6,371 nucleotides of DNA, taken from contig CP070819.1 of assembly GCA_020344295.1 (NCBI GenBank), positions 398,477 to 404,847 on the forward strand, in the 5' to 3' direction. The DNA is from Dehalococcoidia bacterium. Its GTDB lineage: Bacteria > Chloroflexota > Dehalococcoidia > SZUA-161. Below are positions 6,055-6,371 of this stretch, piece by piece. The notes under the pieces are model-generated. The model was not told the origin of the DNA. It worked only from the letters and a program-made list of their open reading frames with translations, and made no database searches. Within the stretch, counting starts at the first letter, position 1; every line of letters starts with the position of its first letter. Position numbers and translations under genes: made by a program.

Positions 6055-6371
6055 ATGAGAGCGGCTGTACTGGAGGAACTAGGGAGATTCGCGATCAAAG
6101 AGGTGCCGGACCCTGTACTGGACAGGGATGAGGTCCTGATAAAAGTAAAGTACTGCGGGATATGCGGTTCAGACCTTCATATCTACAAAGAAACAGCAGG
6201 TGTTGCGCCCGGCCACGAGTATTCAGGGGACATAGTCGATATGGGGCCGGATGTTTAGGGATTGAGAGTCGGGGACCGGGTGGTGATCGAACCGGATATA
6301 TCATGTGGCGGGTGTTACTGGTGCGAGCAGGGTGAGATCGGGCTCTGCGAGCAATACTATGTGTCGCTGCT
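6055..6371 (+). pseudogene. Zinc-dependent medium-chain alcohol dehydrogenase, interrupted by in-frame TAG; 3' end outside window
   Basis: The first 67 codons give the N-terminal GroES-like domain of the MDR alcohol/threonine/sorbitol dehydrogenase family: M-R-A-A-V-L, then D-E-V-L-I-K-V-K, C34-G-I-C37-G-S-D-L-H, and G53-H54-E55. Cys37 and H54-E55 match the catalytic-zinc region. TAG at 6256-6258 stops the frame, giving a 67-aa product if read literally. The same frame then continues as G-L-R-V-G-D-R-V-V-I-E-P and C84-x2-C87-x2-C90-x7-C98, the canonical structural-zinc lobe, with no further stop to base 6371. The stop sits where the family has a variable residue before G-x-x-V-G-D-R-V, so one substitution in a codon such as AAG, GAG or CAG explains it. 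The intact flanks indicate a recent nonsense mutation, a sequencing error, or UAG read-through. The NAD(P)-binding domain lies outside the window, so substrate cannot be narrowed. Confidence 0.85.

Noticed and set aside
6256..6371. Frameshift as the cause of the broken dehydrogenase
   Set aside because: The conserved sequence after the TAG continues in the same frame as before it, so only a substitution or base-call error is needed.

Overview
This 6.4 kb window looks like ordinary bacterial chromosome. It has Shine-Dalgarno-led genes, sigma70-type promoter hexamers and tight gene spacing. The gene content (DUF89 phosphatase, Memo-family protein, DUF167 protein, penicillin-acylase-type hydrolase, zinc alcohol dehydrogenase) fits an environmental bacterium of moderate GC. 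A Chloroflexota/Dehalococcoidia-like source is my best guess, held with low confidence. No mobile elements, CRISPR arrays, rRNA or tRNA genes were found.

Layout. (1) Bases 1-363 (+) hold the 3' part of a SnoaL-like/ester-cyclase gene cut by the window edge. (2) A short convergent gap follows, then a long minus-strand gene (452-3055) for a membrane-anchored penicillin-acylase-family Ntn hydrolase with its nucleophilic Ser, His and Asn all visible. An AAGGAGG ribosome binding site and an upstream TTGACA-N17-TACGAT promoter favour a start six codons inside the longest ORF. (3) A divergent intergenic region (3056-3192) carries promoters for both directions. (4) A plus-strand run, probably one operon, follows: DUF89/ARMT1-like phosphatase (3193-4032), Memo/AmmeMemoRadiSam protein B with a PqqD-like N-terminal domain (4039-5268), DUF167/YggU protein (5275-5568), and probably an uncharacterised 110-aa protein with a C-x3-H-x2-H cluster (5603-5935). 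(5) After a 119-bp gap, a zinc-dependent medium-chain dehydrogenase starts at 6055 with a near-perfect Shine-Dalgarno. An in-frame TAG at 6256-6258 interrupts it, yet the same frame continues with an intact structural-zinc motif to the window edge.

How they may work together. DUF89 and Memo are separated by 6 bp, and so are Memo and DUF167, which suggests co-expression and perhaps translational coupling. DUF89 proteins are metal-dependent phosphatases linked to metabolite damage control. Memo proteins are metal-binding and often encoded with AMMECR1 and a radical SAM protein, but neither partner is in this cluster as far as the window shows. The most interesting items are this DUF89-Memo-DUF167 arrangement, the possible peptide-binding domain on Memo, and the TAG-interrupted dehydrogenase.
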